64,000 nucleotides of DNA from Puccinellia tenuiflora (lineage: Eukaryota; Streptophyta; Magnoliopsida; Poales; Poaceae), in NCBI GenBank assembly GCA_012064385.1, contig QRDG01000945.1, positions 1 to 64,000 on the forward strand, given 5' to 3'. The notes beneath the pieces are model-generated. The model did not search any database and was not told the DNA's origin. It saw only the letters and a list, made by a program, of their open reading frames with translations. This document shows, piece after piece, positions 44,474-56,575 of this stretch. The position numbers and the translations under genes were made by a program. Within the stretch, counting starts at the first letter, position 1. Each line of letters begins with the position of its first letter.

Positions 44474-46380
44474 GGGGTCGCAGCATAGAAAACAAAAAAA
44501 TTTCTACGCGGCAAGCGGAATAAACCCCAAGGATCTAGATCTACTAGATGAAGATAGCGAAGGTGAGATCCAATATCTTACCCTTGAAGATCAACAAACA
44601 CGTTTTGTCGGTGCAGGGGTTGGCTAGTCGATCCCCGCAACTAGACTCGTCTAGTCGCGAGGAGATGTATTATCCTCGAGATCCAATCCGGTGAAGTGCA
44701 GCAACGGGCAGCACCTCCGCGGCTGTCCACACGTACGCTCGATGAAGACGTCGACTCCTTGATCCCGCAAGCGAGAGGACGTGGCCTTGATGATCTCAGC
44801 AGCACGACGGTAGTGCCGGTGATGATGACGATCTCCGCGAGCAGGGCTTCGCCAAGCCAAGCAAGAGGAGAGGGAGAGGTGGAGGTGGCGCAGCAGCCCT
44901 TCGGGGAGAGGTGGTGCGGCAGCTCTAGATGGAGGAGAGGCGGCGGCAGCCCTTCGGGGTAAGGGGTGGCGCGGCTAGGGTTTAGGGGTGGAGGGGTGGT
45001 GCGGCTAGGGTGCTAGGGGCGGCAGCTCCAAGGGTGTGCCGCACCCCTCCCTCCCCCCTATTTATAGGTGGCGGCTAGGGCTAGGGCAGGGGCCGGCCGG
45101 CCCCCTCTTGCCTTGCCCCCCAAGTTGGAGTCCATCTAGGACTCCTCCTTGGGCCCCTTTCCTAAAGGGTGGAGGGCCCAACTAGTCCACTAGGAGTGGG
45201 ATTCCCCCCCTTTCCTATGCCGCATGCCCATGTGGGCCATTAGGTGGTGCGGCTGGCCCAAGTGGCCAGCAGCACCCCTTTGGTCCATGTGGGTCCCATA
45301 CAATATGTGGTCCCACTTCTAGAACCTTCTAGAACATTCCGGAACCTTCCGGTACCCTATAAATAATTTCGGAACTTTTCCGAAACCTCGGAAACCACTT
45401 TCCATATATGAATCTTATTCTCCGGACTCCTCCGGAACTCCTTGTGACGTCCGGGATCTCATCCGAGACTCCGAATCACCATTCGTTGACTTCATCATTT
45501 AATTCATCGCAAAACCTAATTTCATCGGAACGTTAAGTGTGTGACCCTACGGGTTCGAGAATGCATAGACATGATCATATCAATAATTAATAGCGGGACC
45601 GGGATGCCCATATTAATTCCTATACACTCAACGAAAACCTTTTCTCGATTGAACCACGATGCCGGAGATTCAATTAATCTCATATATGATTCCCTTTGTC
45701 TCACGATATTTTACTTGCCCGAGATATAATCGTTGACATCCCCATGTCTAGTTTAATCTCGTTACCGGCAAGTTCTCTTTACTCGTCCATAATATAGGAT
45801 CCCGGTGATTACAACCTAATCACATGTCTGCAGACTTTTGATGCTATATTACCGAGAAGGCCTGGAGATATCTTCTCCGTCACATGGAGGGACAAATCCC
45901 ACTCTCGATTCATATCGCCCAACAACCCACCATCGGAGATACCTGAAAGCCACCTTTATAATCACCCAGTTACGAAGTGACGTTTGATGTCCACAAAGTA
46001 TTCCTCCGGTGAACGGGAGTGATATAATCTCATGGTCTAAGGAAACTATATTTGGCATATTAAAAGTGTTGACAACAAAACTTCTGTGACACGATTAATT
46101 GCAACTCTTTATTTGGGTCATGTCCATCACACCATTACTCCTAATGATATGACTCCGTTATCAAGTGACTATAACAAGTCCATAGTTAGGAAACTCTAAC
46201 TATCTCTTGATCAACGAACTAGTCCTGTAGAGGCTCACTAGGGACTCCGGGTGTTTATATTCCACACATGTATTATGTTTCCATTTAATACAATTATAGC
46301 ATGGATAATAAACTATTATCATAAACGTGAATATGCTTAATAAACCATTTTATTATTGCCTCTAGGGCATATTCCCAACA
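44474..46380 (-). repeat. 3' LTR of the copia element
   Basis: TG...CA bounded, 1,907 bp, adjacent to the polypurine tract on its 5' side. It cuts into a gypsy LTR on the other side (5-bp flank GCAAC; the matching copy is lost with the missing LTR). Open frames inside are not genes. Confidence 0.8.
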
Positions 46381-46392
46381 GTCTCCCACTTG

Positions 46393-49199
46393 CACTAGAG
46401 TCAATAATCTAGTTTACATTTCCGCGATCCAACACCCATGGAGTCTCACTCATGAAGTCTCAGTGCTGATCATGTTTGCTTGTGGAAGAGGTTCTGTCCA
46501 TGCTCTGTACTTTACAGCTCTTTATGTCCTTTGCAAAAATTTGTAACTGTCACCTAATTTGACATTACTTTATCATCACATGATAAACTTCCTATCATCC
46601 CATGATAAAACTCATTATCATATAATGCATATAATATGTTTGGTTATAGAGTGAGATATTCATATCCCTTTATGCTATATGATGTATGATCAGTCAAAAG
46701 GACTTTCTCATGACATACGCATCCGGAACTCACTCGATCTTGAAACAACTTTCTCAAACCAAAATATCATATCTTATTTTAATCCTTGAATTAATCATAT
46801 ACTCCTATATGTTGTAGACTTAACAAATCAACAGTGAACCTTGTCACTTTGATATTTCCGATCATGCTTTTGCTGCGCTGCTCTGACTCTAAAAGATCTC
46901 CAATTTAGGCTGGCTTTATGACTTCAACCAAGTCTACCATTTTCTAAATTTATCTCAATTTCATGAAAAATGACTCCTCATTCATCATGTTCTTACAACT
47001 AAGAACTTGGGTCACATATCATCATGTACAAACACATGGTTCTTATATGTTGAGACCTATGAACAATTCATAGTGAATTCTAACATATCCTCCAACCATC
47101 AATTTTGTACTGAGTTCTTAACTCAATGTTTTACCTATGTGTTACAAGGAGATGAACCATTCTTCTCTTGTTTTATTTTGAACTACTTCAAACTTGTTTA
47201 GGTTAAACATCTGACTTTAATGTTTATCAAACTTATCTATCCTTCATAGATACATTCATCTACATGAATATTTGACGTTCAAACTAACTTCATAAGTTAT
47301 GCATTGGTCCATGACAACATTTACAACATTTACGAAATCTCCATTTCATTCAAACACGATGTTGTAAACTCCCACTCAAATATACACCATACACATATTA
47401 AATTGTGAAACCACTATGGCTCCCACTCAGAAATATGTTATCTTTATATTTGACCATGATTAACTAGTTCCCACTCAAACATATGTCACCACATATTTTG
47501 ATTATGGAAATTAATTTCCGCTCTAACTTAATATATGTCACCACATATCTTAATTAGATCCCACTCAGTTGCTTATGCACTTTCTCGACACTTTGGACTC
47601 CTCCAAAATTCTTAACTCTTAAGATTCGAGAACTCGTATACGAAACGCCAACACCTTGCCAGCTCTAAGTTTTATTTATTCCATGCAAACTCTTTTGCAA
47701 AATAAATATGTGAAACATCCTTTTCACAAAATTAAGTAACGATTACTTTATGATTTAAACTTAAAGTAGAATGACTTTTAGTCACTTTTGTATTTTAAAG
47801 TTTCTATTTCTTCTTTTGTAGTTTTGCAGGTATGTCTTGTTTCTCAAACATGACAAGTAAATCATGAATATTATTTTGCAACTTTTGACAAAATTCGTAT
47901 TCTTGAAACCTACATCTCTTTAGACAAGTTAAACCAAAATTTAATGATCACCATCATTAAAACCTTTTATGTGTCAAGTTTGACCAACATAGCACTTTAC
48001 ATATGTGCCACTTGATACATAAACATGCAAGGTTTAAGTTTTCTAAATTTATTCCAACAAATCTTTTATCCATGAAACCATTTCATAATAAAACCACTAA
48101 AATACACAACATAACCAAACACATTGGTTTGTCCCTTTTAGTCTCTCATTGTGGAATCTCTATTCATAATCTCATATGAACATTCTACAAAACTCCATTT
48201 GCTTTGGCTTTTAATTATCTCATAATTATTGAAACCACTATTTCACATAATTCATATGCGAAATGCAAATCATTAAATAGATCCTTTATTTGAAAACAGA
48301 GTGTTCTCAAAATAAATCTAAATGATACAAATAAACCCTTAAAACCAAATCCCTTCTTTATGACCACATAATATCAAATATAATGTGACTACAATACTTT
48401 AGGTTTATCAAAACACTTTTGAATAATCTCTAAATATTGTAATTTGTGATACCACTTGTCACAAGTCTCCATACTAAACAATAACTCAAATATTTTGTCT
48501 CATTTGATCAAATCGAAAAGACTCAATTATCTTGTTAACTCAATATCCTTTACTTCCAAGGTCTCATTATGACATGAATAAATACTCCTATTTACTCATT
48601 CACGATAAGATAATGATGTCTTTTATTCACTGAAAAAGTTCCATCAACACTTGTGTTTACTTTCCAGTTACTCATGGCATTTTCAGAAAATGGCAATTTT
48701 TTTTTATTATGCTACTTGGTGATGCGCATCAGAATACTCACCAACACTATAGCACAATTAAAACAAATCTTATCATTAAGTATTGGATATTTTAGCATGT
48801 CTTTATTTTATAAGTGTTTAACTAGTTATCGTTTAAATCTAACAAAGGACAATAATCTTATAACCGAAACGTGATCTCCAAAAAGGATTACTCATGAAAA
48901 TAGAACAACCACTTGTCTTTAACATGAATGACCGTCTCACAAATCGAGACACACTAATTTAAGATCACACTTAATTCGATTACAAAACTCATTCAAATCC
49001 TCTAATTTAAAAACGATAAATGTAGAAGTGAAAATGACGCCAGCATCAACTCCTTGATTGCCATCTTCCCACGAAATCCACTCAGTCCCTCCATGCACTT
49101 CTCAAACGGCTGGCCCTGTTTTCATAAAACAGCACAAGTATCAAATACTTAGCTCACCACAAGTGTAAATGGGACATTTAAACATTTATAACTAGTATA
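46393..49199 (-). other. AT-rich non-coding interior of the copia element
   Basis: 2.8 kb without protease, integrase or reverse transcriptase motifs on either strand. CCCACTCA(A/G)ATATG-like words recur at 47360-47570. The lack of pol makes this a non-autonomous copy that would rely on enzymes from a full element. Confidence 0.6.
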
Positions 49200-49829
49200 T
49201 CAAAATATACCTTCTGCGTTGGCTACTCCTCCTGCTACGGGATTCCTTTCGATCTGACGAAGTCGAGACATCAGTTCCGGATAAGTGATCGAATCCCTTT
49301 CCTTGACATAGTCTCTGACACAATTCTTGAATTTGGGATGAAGCGAATGCAACAGCCCATCTATCGCGAATTCGTCACTCATCTCCATATCCCAAGCATC
49401 CATAAGAGTGTAATATATCCTATACATTTTCTTCAGATGTTCCTCTAAGCGATCATTTTCTTCCATATTAGTTGAAAGAAACACACCTAGACCTTCAAAC
49501 CTTGCAATTCTCACTTGTGCTATGAACATTTTCTTTAGCTTAGTGACAGTCTCAATGGCACTCAAGTTCTTGAATTGTTTGGACAGGTCTGAATTCATGA
49601 AGACACTCATCAACCAATTGACTTGAATGTGAGTCTTACTCCGACTGAGCCAATCCATACGCTTGTTGTAACTTGCAGAAGCATCGGGTTTTTCTTCTAA
49701 GGGTTCATGTAACACGTAGAGCTGATCATTGGTTGATAGGACTTCTCTAAGACGTTCATACCACTCGATGAAGTTTGACCCACCGAGACGCAGCTCCTCA
49801 GCAAGAAACATACTACTGTAGTCGCCCAT
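49200..49829 (-). CDS. copia Gag N-terminal region
   Basis: A 209-codon frame starting MGDYSSMFLAEELRLGGSNF. It shows the UBN2/Gag pattern of plant copia elements: a WYERLREVL start, SAIETVTKLKKMF in the middle, DEFAIDGLLHSLHPKFKNCV, then YPELMSRLRQIE. The usual Gag continues into a zinc knuckle (CX2CX4HX4C), which is absent. The frame ends GGVANAEGIF then stop. Gag packages element RNA. This copy could make at most a truncated Gag. Confidence 0.85.
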   Translation of the reverse strand: MGDYSSMFLAEELRLGGSNFIEWYERLREVLSTNDQLYVLHEPLEEKPDASASYNKRMDWLSRSKTHIQVNWLMSVFMNSDLSKQFKNLSAIETVTKLKKMFIAQVRIARFEGLGVFLSTNMEENDRLEEHLKKMYRIYYTLMDAWDMEMSDEFAIDGLLHSLHPKFKNCVRDYVKERDSITYPELMSRLRQIERNPVAGGVANAEGIF

Positions 49830-51104
49830 GATCTACAAGGATTTGCAAAGACATTTTTAGGACACTTGTTTATGATAATTTTAGTTCAACTTAATCAAAT
49901 TAATGAACTCCCACTAAACTCAACATCTCTCTGGTTGTTTAGTGACACACGATCCAAATCCACTACACCACAACCGATCATCACGTGAGATGATGTAGCT
50001 TCAATGATGAGTTAGTGTGATGCGTGGTTTTCCACATGTGTTACATCTTTTCCACACTACGCTCGGTCTTGCATATCCACCATACACCAGTCTTTGAGTT
50101 TTGAGTACACCAAAAAGTGTGATGATCATCTTGTAAAATAGAGTGCTGCCTCTACCTGTGAGCATATTGAAAAGAGTCCAAAATGGCCAATCAAAAGAGT
50201 CCAAAAGAGAACAATGAGAGAAAAATATAAAAGAGCCACAAAGGCCTCAAAAAGCAAAAGCAGAAAAAAAAGAAAAAGAAAAAAGAATATAAAATGAGAG
50301 AGGGGGCAACACTACTATCCTTTTATTCCACACTTGTGCTAGTAGCACCTACATCATTGTAGTGAGTTTTCATGCTTCATTAGTATAACTATGTGGGGAC
50401 CAAACGTTATAGAACTTGGCTTGTATATTCCAACGATGAGCCTCCTCAAGTGAGCTCTAGGTCTTCATGAGCAAGCAAGTTGGATGCACCCCCACTAGTT
50501 CCATTGGAGAGCTTCCATTCATATAGCTCTATGTGCATCCGTTGCATGGCAATCACTACTCCTCATTCAGTGTCTACTACGGGACTTCCTCTTGTCTTGT
50601 GGTTACCTCTTCCACTGTTTGAGCCTTTCTTTTTGGCCTTCCAAACCCCATTATTATTCTCTTTGCCATAACCTCATGGTGCCAAGCCTTCTTCTTGCTT
50701 GTATTAGTTGAGTGGACTACATAACAGTTGATAAGTTAAGTGGATGGATTAAGGACACTTGACTTGAGCTTGGCTATTTCTATTATTAACTGAATTTGAT
50801 GCTTTGAAGATTGATTGACATTTTACATTGGAGACACAATTTACTATTCTTCTTTCTAAACCTTATGTATGGTTCCTAGTCTCCAACACGCTGATTCATG
50901 AAAAGTTCTAGCTTCTTTTAGCTAGCATTTGTTAATCATTGTTTGCTTAATGTCAACTATAGACAATTGTTTTGGATCACCTTATTCACATCATGTGTTT
51001 TGCATTACTATGTTGATCTAGATTGTGAGTTTGCATGTCTGCTAAGAAATTATTTGTTATCGTTCTACCTACTCGAGGACGAGTAGAACTAAGCTTGGGG
51101 ATGC

Positions 51105-52690
51105 TGATACGTCTCTGACATATCTATAATTTCTTATGATCCATGCTTGTTTTCATACCATTTGCTACATGTTTTGTTTACATCTTATAGCATTTTTATG
51201 CATTTTTGGAACTAACATATTAACAAGATGCCCCAGTGCCAGTTCCTGTTTTCTGCTGTTTTTCCATTTCAGAAAAGTACTTAAGGAAATATTCTCGGAA
51301 TCGGACGGGACAAAAACCCAGGATCTTATAATTTCGTCACGCACACAGAGTCCAAAGGGGAGCCGAAGATGCACCAGAGGGCGACCACACCCTAGGGTGG
51401 TGCGGCCCACCTGTCTGCCGCGCCACCAGGTGGTGTGGCCCCCTCGGGCCTCCACCGACGCCGCCCTTTCGCCTATATAATCCCCCCGATGAGAAAACCT
51501 AAGTACCCCGATCAAAATTCCAGAAAAACATCCGTCGCCGCCGTCGTCGTCAACCCTAGTTCGGGAGGGTTCTGAAGCTCTCCCGGCACCCTGCCGGAGA
51601 GGGGAATCATCGCCGGAGGGCTCTACACCACCATGCCCGCCTCCGGACAGATGTGTGAGTAGTTCATCCTTGGACTACGGGTCCATGCAGTAGCTAGATG
51701 GTAGTCTTCTCCAATTGTGCTATCATGTTTAGATCTTGTGAGCTGCCTATCATGATCAAGATCATCTTATTGTAATGCTACATGTTGTGTTTGCTGGGAT
51801 CCGATGAATAGAGAAGTACCTTGTGATGTTGATTATTGATATTATCATGTCTATGTTATTTGTGATCTTGCATGCTTTCCGGTACTTGTAATTGCCTTGA
51901 TCAAGTAGTTGCTTGTATCTCCAAGAGGGAGTATTTATGCTAGATAGTGGGTTCGGTCCCTGTGTGCCTTGGCTTGAGTGACAGAAACATATAAGGACGG
52001 GGGAGTGCCGTTGCTACTAGGGAGTAAACTTTATGCACAGTTCTTCATGCAATTGTCTGTTGCTTGCAACTTAATACTGGAGAGATTTTACGGTATGTTA
52101 TCTCAAAGGTGGACTATTTAGGCATAGGTGTATGCTTGGAACAGCTATCTATGTATTTTGTCGTAATGCCCAAAGCATCTCATATAGACATCATCATCCT
52201 CTGTATTATGCAATGTTCATGCATTGTCATGCATTCTCTTATTCTGTCATTGCCCAGCTGTAATTTGTTACCCAGCATGTGTAGTATTTATTTATGGAGA
52301 AGACACCACTAGTGAACTGTGGACCCCGGTCTATTCTTTTACATCTGCAATTAAATCAACTGCTCTACTGCTTTCATTTACTGCAAACAAGCTTCCTTCC
52401 ACACATACATTTAATCCTTGTATTCAGCAAGGCCGGTGAGATTGACAACCTCACTGCTTCGTTGGGGCAAAGTAGTTTGATTGTGTTCTGCAGGTTCCAC
52501 TGTCTCCCTGCAAACAGCTCTTTTTCTGGCGCCATTGCAGTTGTGGACAACCTTCTGAAGCATTCCTCACTCCTACTGGTTCGATAACCTTGGTTTCTAA
52601 CTGAGGGAAAACTTGCTGCTGTGCTCCTCAAACCTTCCTCTTGGGGTGTGCCCAACGAAGCGTGATTGATTAACACCTCTCGCGCTATCA
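51105..52690 (+). repeat. gypsy LTR
   Basis: Starts TGATACG directly after a polypurine tract and ends just before the primer-binding-like TGGCACCGTTGCC. It contains leader-like text with CCCTGCCGGAGAGGGGAATC and a TATATAA at about 51474. It is about 1.6 kb. The exact 3' end is uncertain because two TGGC(A/G)CCGTTGCC boxes follow. Confidence 0.65.
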
Positions 52691-53011
52691 AGCTCTTTTT
52701 CTGGCACCGTTGCCGGGGAGTTAAGAGTGCTCAGTAAGAAGCTTCTCGAAGTACCAAACTTCTCACTCCTCCGTCAACAGCTCTTCTGGCGCCGTTGCCG
52801 GGGGAGTAGAGAAGCTTCTGCAAGGGGAGTCTCTCAGTTCCAATCTCTTTACTTTGTTTTAGTCTTGCTTATTATTATTGCTTTGTCTTGTTTTGCTTTC
52901 TTATATCAAAAACACAAAAAAATTAGTGTAGAATTTATCTTGTTGCTTTTCCTATATCAAAAACCCCAAAAAAATTAGTTACTTGTTTAATCTTGTTCAA
53001 TTCGGTTTACC

Positions 53012-53638
53012 TTGTTTTTATCAAAAATGAGTACTGCTGAAAACACTAAGTTGTGTGACTTCACTAGTACTATAATGATGATTTCATATGTACTCCTATT
53101 TCTCCACCTGCTGCTAAGACAGATTTTTATGAGATCAAACCTGCTTTGTTTAAATCTTGTTATGAAAGAGCAATTTTCTGGTGCTAGTACTGATGATGCT
53201 GCTGCTCACCTTAATAATTTTGTTGAACTTTGTGAGATGCAAAAGTATAAGGATATGGATGGAGATATTATAAACTGAAATTGTTTCCTTTCTCTTTGAG
53301 AGGGAAGAGCTAAAGAATGGTTGTTATCTTTGCCTAAGAAATTCTATGATATGCTTAACTTGCCACCATTGGAGAGCTGTTGTTTGAACATTCATCTTGC
53401 TGATAATTCTACAAAAACACCTTTGGGATGGCTTGATGATATTCATGTTATGGTTAATAATAACCTTGTTCCCATTGATTTTATTGTCTTGATATTGAGT
53501 GCAAAGCTTCTTGTCCTATTATTTTGGGAAGACCTTTTCTTCGAAACTATTGGTGTTGTTATTGATATGAAGAGGGCAACATTAGATATCATTCCTCTTA
53601 GAAAGGTATGGAAAACTTCCCTAGGAAGAGAATGAAGT
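53012..53638 (+). pseudogene. gypsy Gag and protease fragments
   Basis: 53012-53278 ends in FSGASTDDAAAHLNNFVELC, the start of a Triticeae gypsy Gag. 53321-53638 joins the Gag end (LSLPKKFYD) directly to retropepsin-type text (NLPPLESC, IHLADNSTKTPLGWLDD, NNLVPIDFIVL). The PIILGRPFL region is frameshifted. An internal deletion removed most of Gag, and frameshifts inactivate the rest. Confidence 0.75.
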
Positions 53639-54027
53639 CACCTTTTGACTCTATTGTTAGAGCAAATTATCGTTTTGATGCTTCTTCTCTTGGAAATACT
53701 TGATGTTCACTTTCTGCGCCTAGCTGAAAGGCGTTAAAGAAAAGCGCTTATGGGAGACAACCCATCATTTTATTTTCAGTATCTTTTCTTTTATTTGAGT
53801 CAAGAAGTTTGTTTACTTCTGTAGCAACTTCTTTGTATCTTTATTTTCTTGCAATGTTGTGCCAAGTAAGGTCTCTAATAGAAAGTTTTTGCTATATTTG
53901 GATTTCTGCACAGGAAACAGATTTCTGTCTGTCACCGTTAAATTCGTCATTTATTCCAGAAGCGACGAAATGCTTTGAGATTTTGTGTGCTGAATCTCCA
54001 TATATGTATGAAACTTTTTCTAGTTCA

Positions 54028-54143
54028 NNNNNNNNNNNNNNNNNNNNNNNNNNNNNNNNNNNNNNNNNNNNNNNNNNNNNNNNNNNNNNNNNNNNNNNNN
54101 NNNNNNNNNNNNNNNNNNNNNNNNNNNNNNNNNNNNNNNNNNN
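54028..54143. other. assembly gap (run of N)
   Basis: 116 consecutive N. It falls at the right border of the gypsy remnant, so that border cannot be seen. Confidence 1.
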
Positions 54144-54144
54144 T

Positions 54145-54241
54145 TATCTCAGTGAAATGAAGTTTTGCCCTTTAATATCCTTGTAGAGTATTTAGTTTGC
54201 AGTGATTGAGCTTGTGGTGATTAATAGACATGAGAAAATGG
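54145..54241. repeat. copy A of a 97-bp direct repeat (copy B at 62794)
   Basis: Shares GAAGTTTTGCCCTTT, ATCCTTGTAGAGT, TTTAGTTTG and TTGTGGTGATTAATAG in the same order with 62794-62890. Identity is high, with a few substitutions and small indels. It is non-coding. Confidence 0.75.
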
Positions 54242-55079
54242 AACCACCCTACTTTGAGAGATTATAGACTTGTAAAAACTGTCCAGACAATAATGGTATA
54301 CTGCATAAGTGCATAGTGAAACTAAAAATTCTAAATTTGACCTGATGTTTGGTCCATTCTGTTTTGCTAGCATGCGAGAATTGTGTAGAATGAATTTCAA
54401 TTTCATTACACGGTCAAATCTAAAGTTAGCTGAACAGCCGCGGTGCGAGCATGTCCAACATCCATTTGACTGTACCGCTTTCGTTTATATTTTTTTGAGT
54501 TTTCTATTTGTAGAGGAAAGTTGCTTAAATCATAAGAATTTTGGCACCTGTTTGTACTGAAATGCGAAAAGGTAAAAACTAGTTACAACTAAGTATCAAA
54601 TGCTTTTCTGAATCTGAATGGTAGCCAAGTGCTAGAAAAGGAGCATGCAGTATCAGCTGTGGTTAATATGAACCCTTAGATATAGGAACTTTTTTGAAGT
54701 AGTTTTCCTTCTCTGATACTGTTAGTCAGCTGTTTATTTTTTTTTAAATGGGTCCACTTTTCAACCTTTAACTATGGCATGATTTTTATATTTAACCTGT
54801 AACTAATAACTCTCTACTGCACATCCTTCAAAAATAATACCTGGTAAGGTACCTTTAACTACGTCCTGGTTTTTGTGTTAGAAATGTGTGCAAAAACTGG
54901 TGTCAATTTCTCAAGCAGTGGTGTCGATGCACGTTTAGTCGCATCATTATGTTACAATTATGTCATTTTATATTTTATTTCTTTTTGTACCTTTGTTCTG
55001 TCATTTTACAGCAGTCTGTTAATGAATTTGATCTCAAATAAATAATCCAGGTTTTGTGATGAATCCAGAAAGATGCAAC
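54242..55079. other. intergenic DNA
   Basis: No gene is recognised. A 25-bp phrase, CAGGTTTTGTGATG(A/G)ATCC, occurs at about 55048 and again at about 55099. Confidence 0.45.
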
Positions 55080-56575
55080 TTATAATTCTTCCCATCCAGG
55101 TTTTGTGATGGATCCAGAAAGATGAAAGGGGATGAGTCTGAAAGAAAAGAGAGAAATTAGTGTACGAGTTTCCATAAGGTGCCACTGGGATTCTTCAATG
55201 GTGGACTCTAGGGATTTTCTCGAGCGTACCTGTACGACGCACTTGGAGATTGTCTCAAAGATCATCCACATGGCGATTTGATTCTCTTGGACTGGATGAC
55301 GGACTTGCTGCTGCGGCAACCATCGTATATAAAGAGGATGCTTCGGCTGGATGGTAGTCAGCCACTGCCTTGCTGCTCGCCGCTGAACCTCTCCACCTCC
55401 TCCTCCACATGTATGCTCCTCAGTAATTTTCTTGATAACAAATTTCTTGTTACGGGATGACTCGGATGCATGTAATCGCCAGGTGCAGCCATCCCCAACA
55501 CACTTTACAGTGACACGGGTGGTTTCATTCTTAATGAAACGGTACACAAATCCTTTCCCGATAGCATACTTGCACAACTGAGCTCGAAAATCCTTCACAT
55601 TGTCAAATTCTTGACCAACACCTTTGATAATGTCATCCCAAAACAAAGTAGGATTATTGGTGAGTTCCTGTGGAGGATCTATTATGATCTCAGAACCATC
55701 ATATGCATTGATTCCGTCATAAAAAAACGCAATTGGTTCCCTGCAAAATCCATACTTAGCATCTGTGAAACTTAACCTTGTTACAAACTTTAAGGAGTAT
55801 ACAGAAGACATAAATTAAGCAGACAACTACCTTTGTGTGCTATCAACAAGAGCAAGCTTCTCCTGATTCAGAGCATCTAATGCAGACGAAACAGATCTCT
55901 AGTTTCATCAAGGAAAATAGAAATTATATGTTTGGCAAAAAAAAACACATTCATGTAATTATCTGATTGTAGACAGATATCTATATACGATAAACTACGA
56001 GTCCACTAAGCATTAACTGATTGCACTAAGTAGGGTTCATACAAGCATATCTGCAACTCCTTGAAATGAAAAAGGAATGACTAAGTCGCAGTAACTACAA
56101 AATATACAGACTGAATATAGATCATGCAAGGCATGCGAACATGAAACCATTCAGATCACAATGTAAGAGCATCATACAAAAACTATGTGGAAGAAACAGC
56201 TTCAGTATGGGAAAGTAGAATGTATAGATCAGTAGTTTTCATAACTAAGAGCAAAGGGGCAGCAACAAAGTAGTGAAGGTACCTATAAAGTAGCCATATA
56301 ACGTGGACCATGAATCCATGACTTAATTAATTCTCAGTGGCATGATCTGTTTCCTAACAAAACTGATGATATAATCCATAGCATCAGCATCATACCAGGT
56401 AATTCGATGCGTGGTCTGGGGTTGCCAAGACCATCTGACACTGTTAGATAAACCATGGCATCATTTACCATCTCTTTGACATCATCATCTTCCTCGGCGT
56501 TCTCATCATCTTCATCATTTGAATAATTCCAGTTTGATTGTGGTGGCTCAGTAGAGAACACCAGTAAGGACCGGA
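55080..56575 (-). pseudogene. MuDR-type transposase gene, N-terminal part only
   Basis: Minus-strand exons: 56394-56575 (PQSNWNYSNDEDDENAEEDD, MVYLTVSDGLGNPRPRIELPG, then a GT donor); a piece ending DALNQEKLALVDSTQR at about 55830; and a long exon from about 55741. An AG/G join there gives STQR-EPIAFFYDG in phase. The long exon has the MuDR DNA-binding block: VGQEFDNVKDFRAQLCKYAI, VKCVGDGCTWRLHAS and ITEEHTCGGGGGEVQRRAAR. The WRLHA...HTCG cysteine and histidine residues are present. The MULE DDE catalytic domain and SWIM zinc finger are absent, and the text turns non-homologous after about 55390. It could be a truncated MULE or a fragment of a MUSTANG-like gene. Confidence 0.7.

Larger units (their letters stand above)
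44474..50010 (-). mobile_element. copia element of BARE-1/Angela type, deleted
   Basis: The 3' LTR is 44474-46380 (minus strand: TGTTGGGAATATGCCCTAG ... GACCCCATCA, about 1.9 kb). It is preceded on that strand by the polypurine tract CAAGTGGGAGAC (46381-46392). The interior keeps an intact gag frame (49200-49829). 46393-49199 is AT-rich without pol motifs. The 5' LTR is missing: the element stops near 50010 against gypsy sequence. The family name is from memory. Confidence 0.75.
50020..54027 (+). mobile_element. gypsy retrotransposon remnant in internal-LTR-internal order
   Basis: 50020-51104 is 3' internal DNA ending in TACTCGAGGACGAG and the polypurine tract AAGCTTGGGGATGC. The LTR (51105 to about 52690) starts TGATACGTCTCTGACATATC. 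After it come primer-binding-like TGGCACCGTTGCCGGGG and a near copy at about 52788. Gag and protease pieces follow (53012-53278, 53321-53638), then AAAGGCGTTAAAGAAAAGCG spacer to the N gap. Reverse transcriptase, RNase H and integrase are absent. The order suggests recombination between tandem copies. It resembles common Triticeae gypsy families (name not certain). Confidence 0.7.

Noticed and set aside
53809..54186. Open frame spanning the run of N
   Set aside because: Translation through N is meaningless, and the flanks are gypsy spacer and unrelated DNA.
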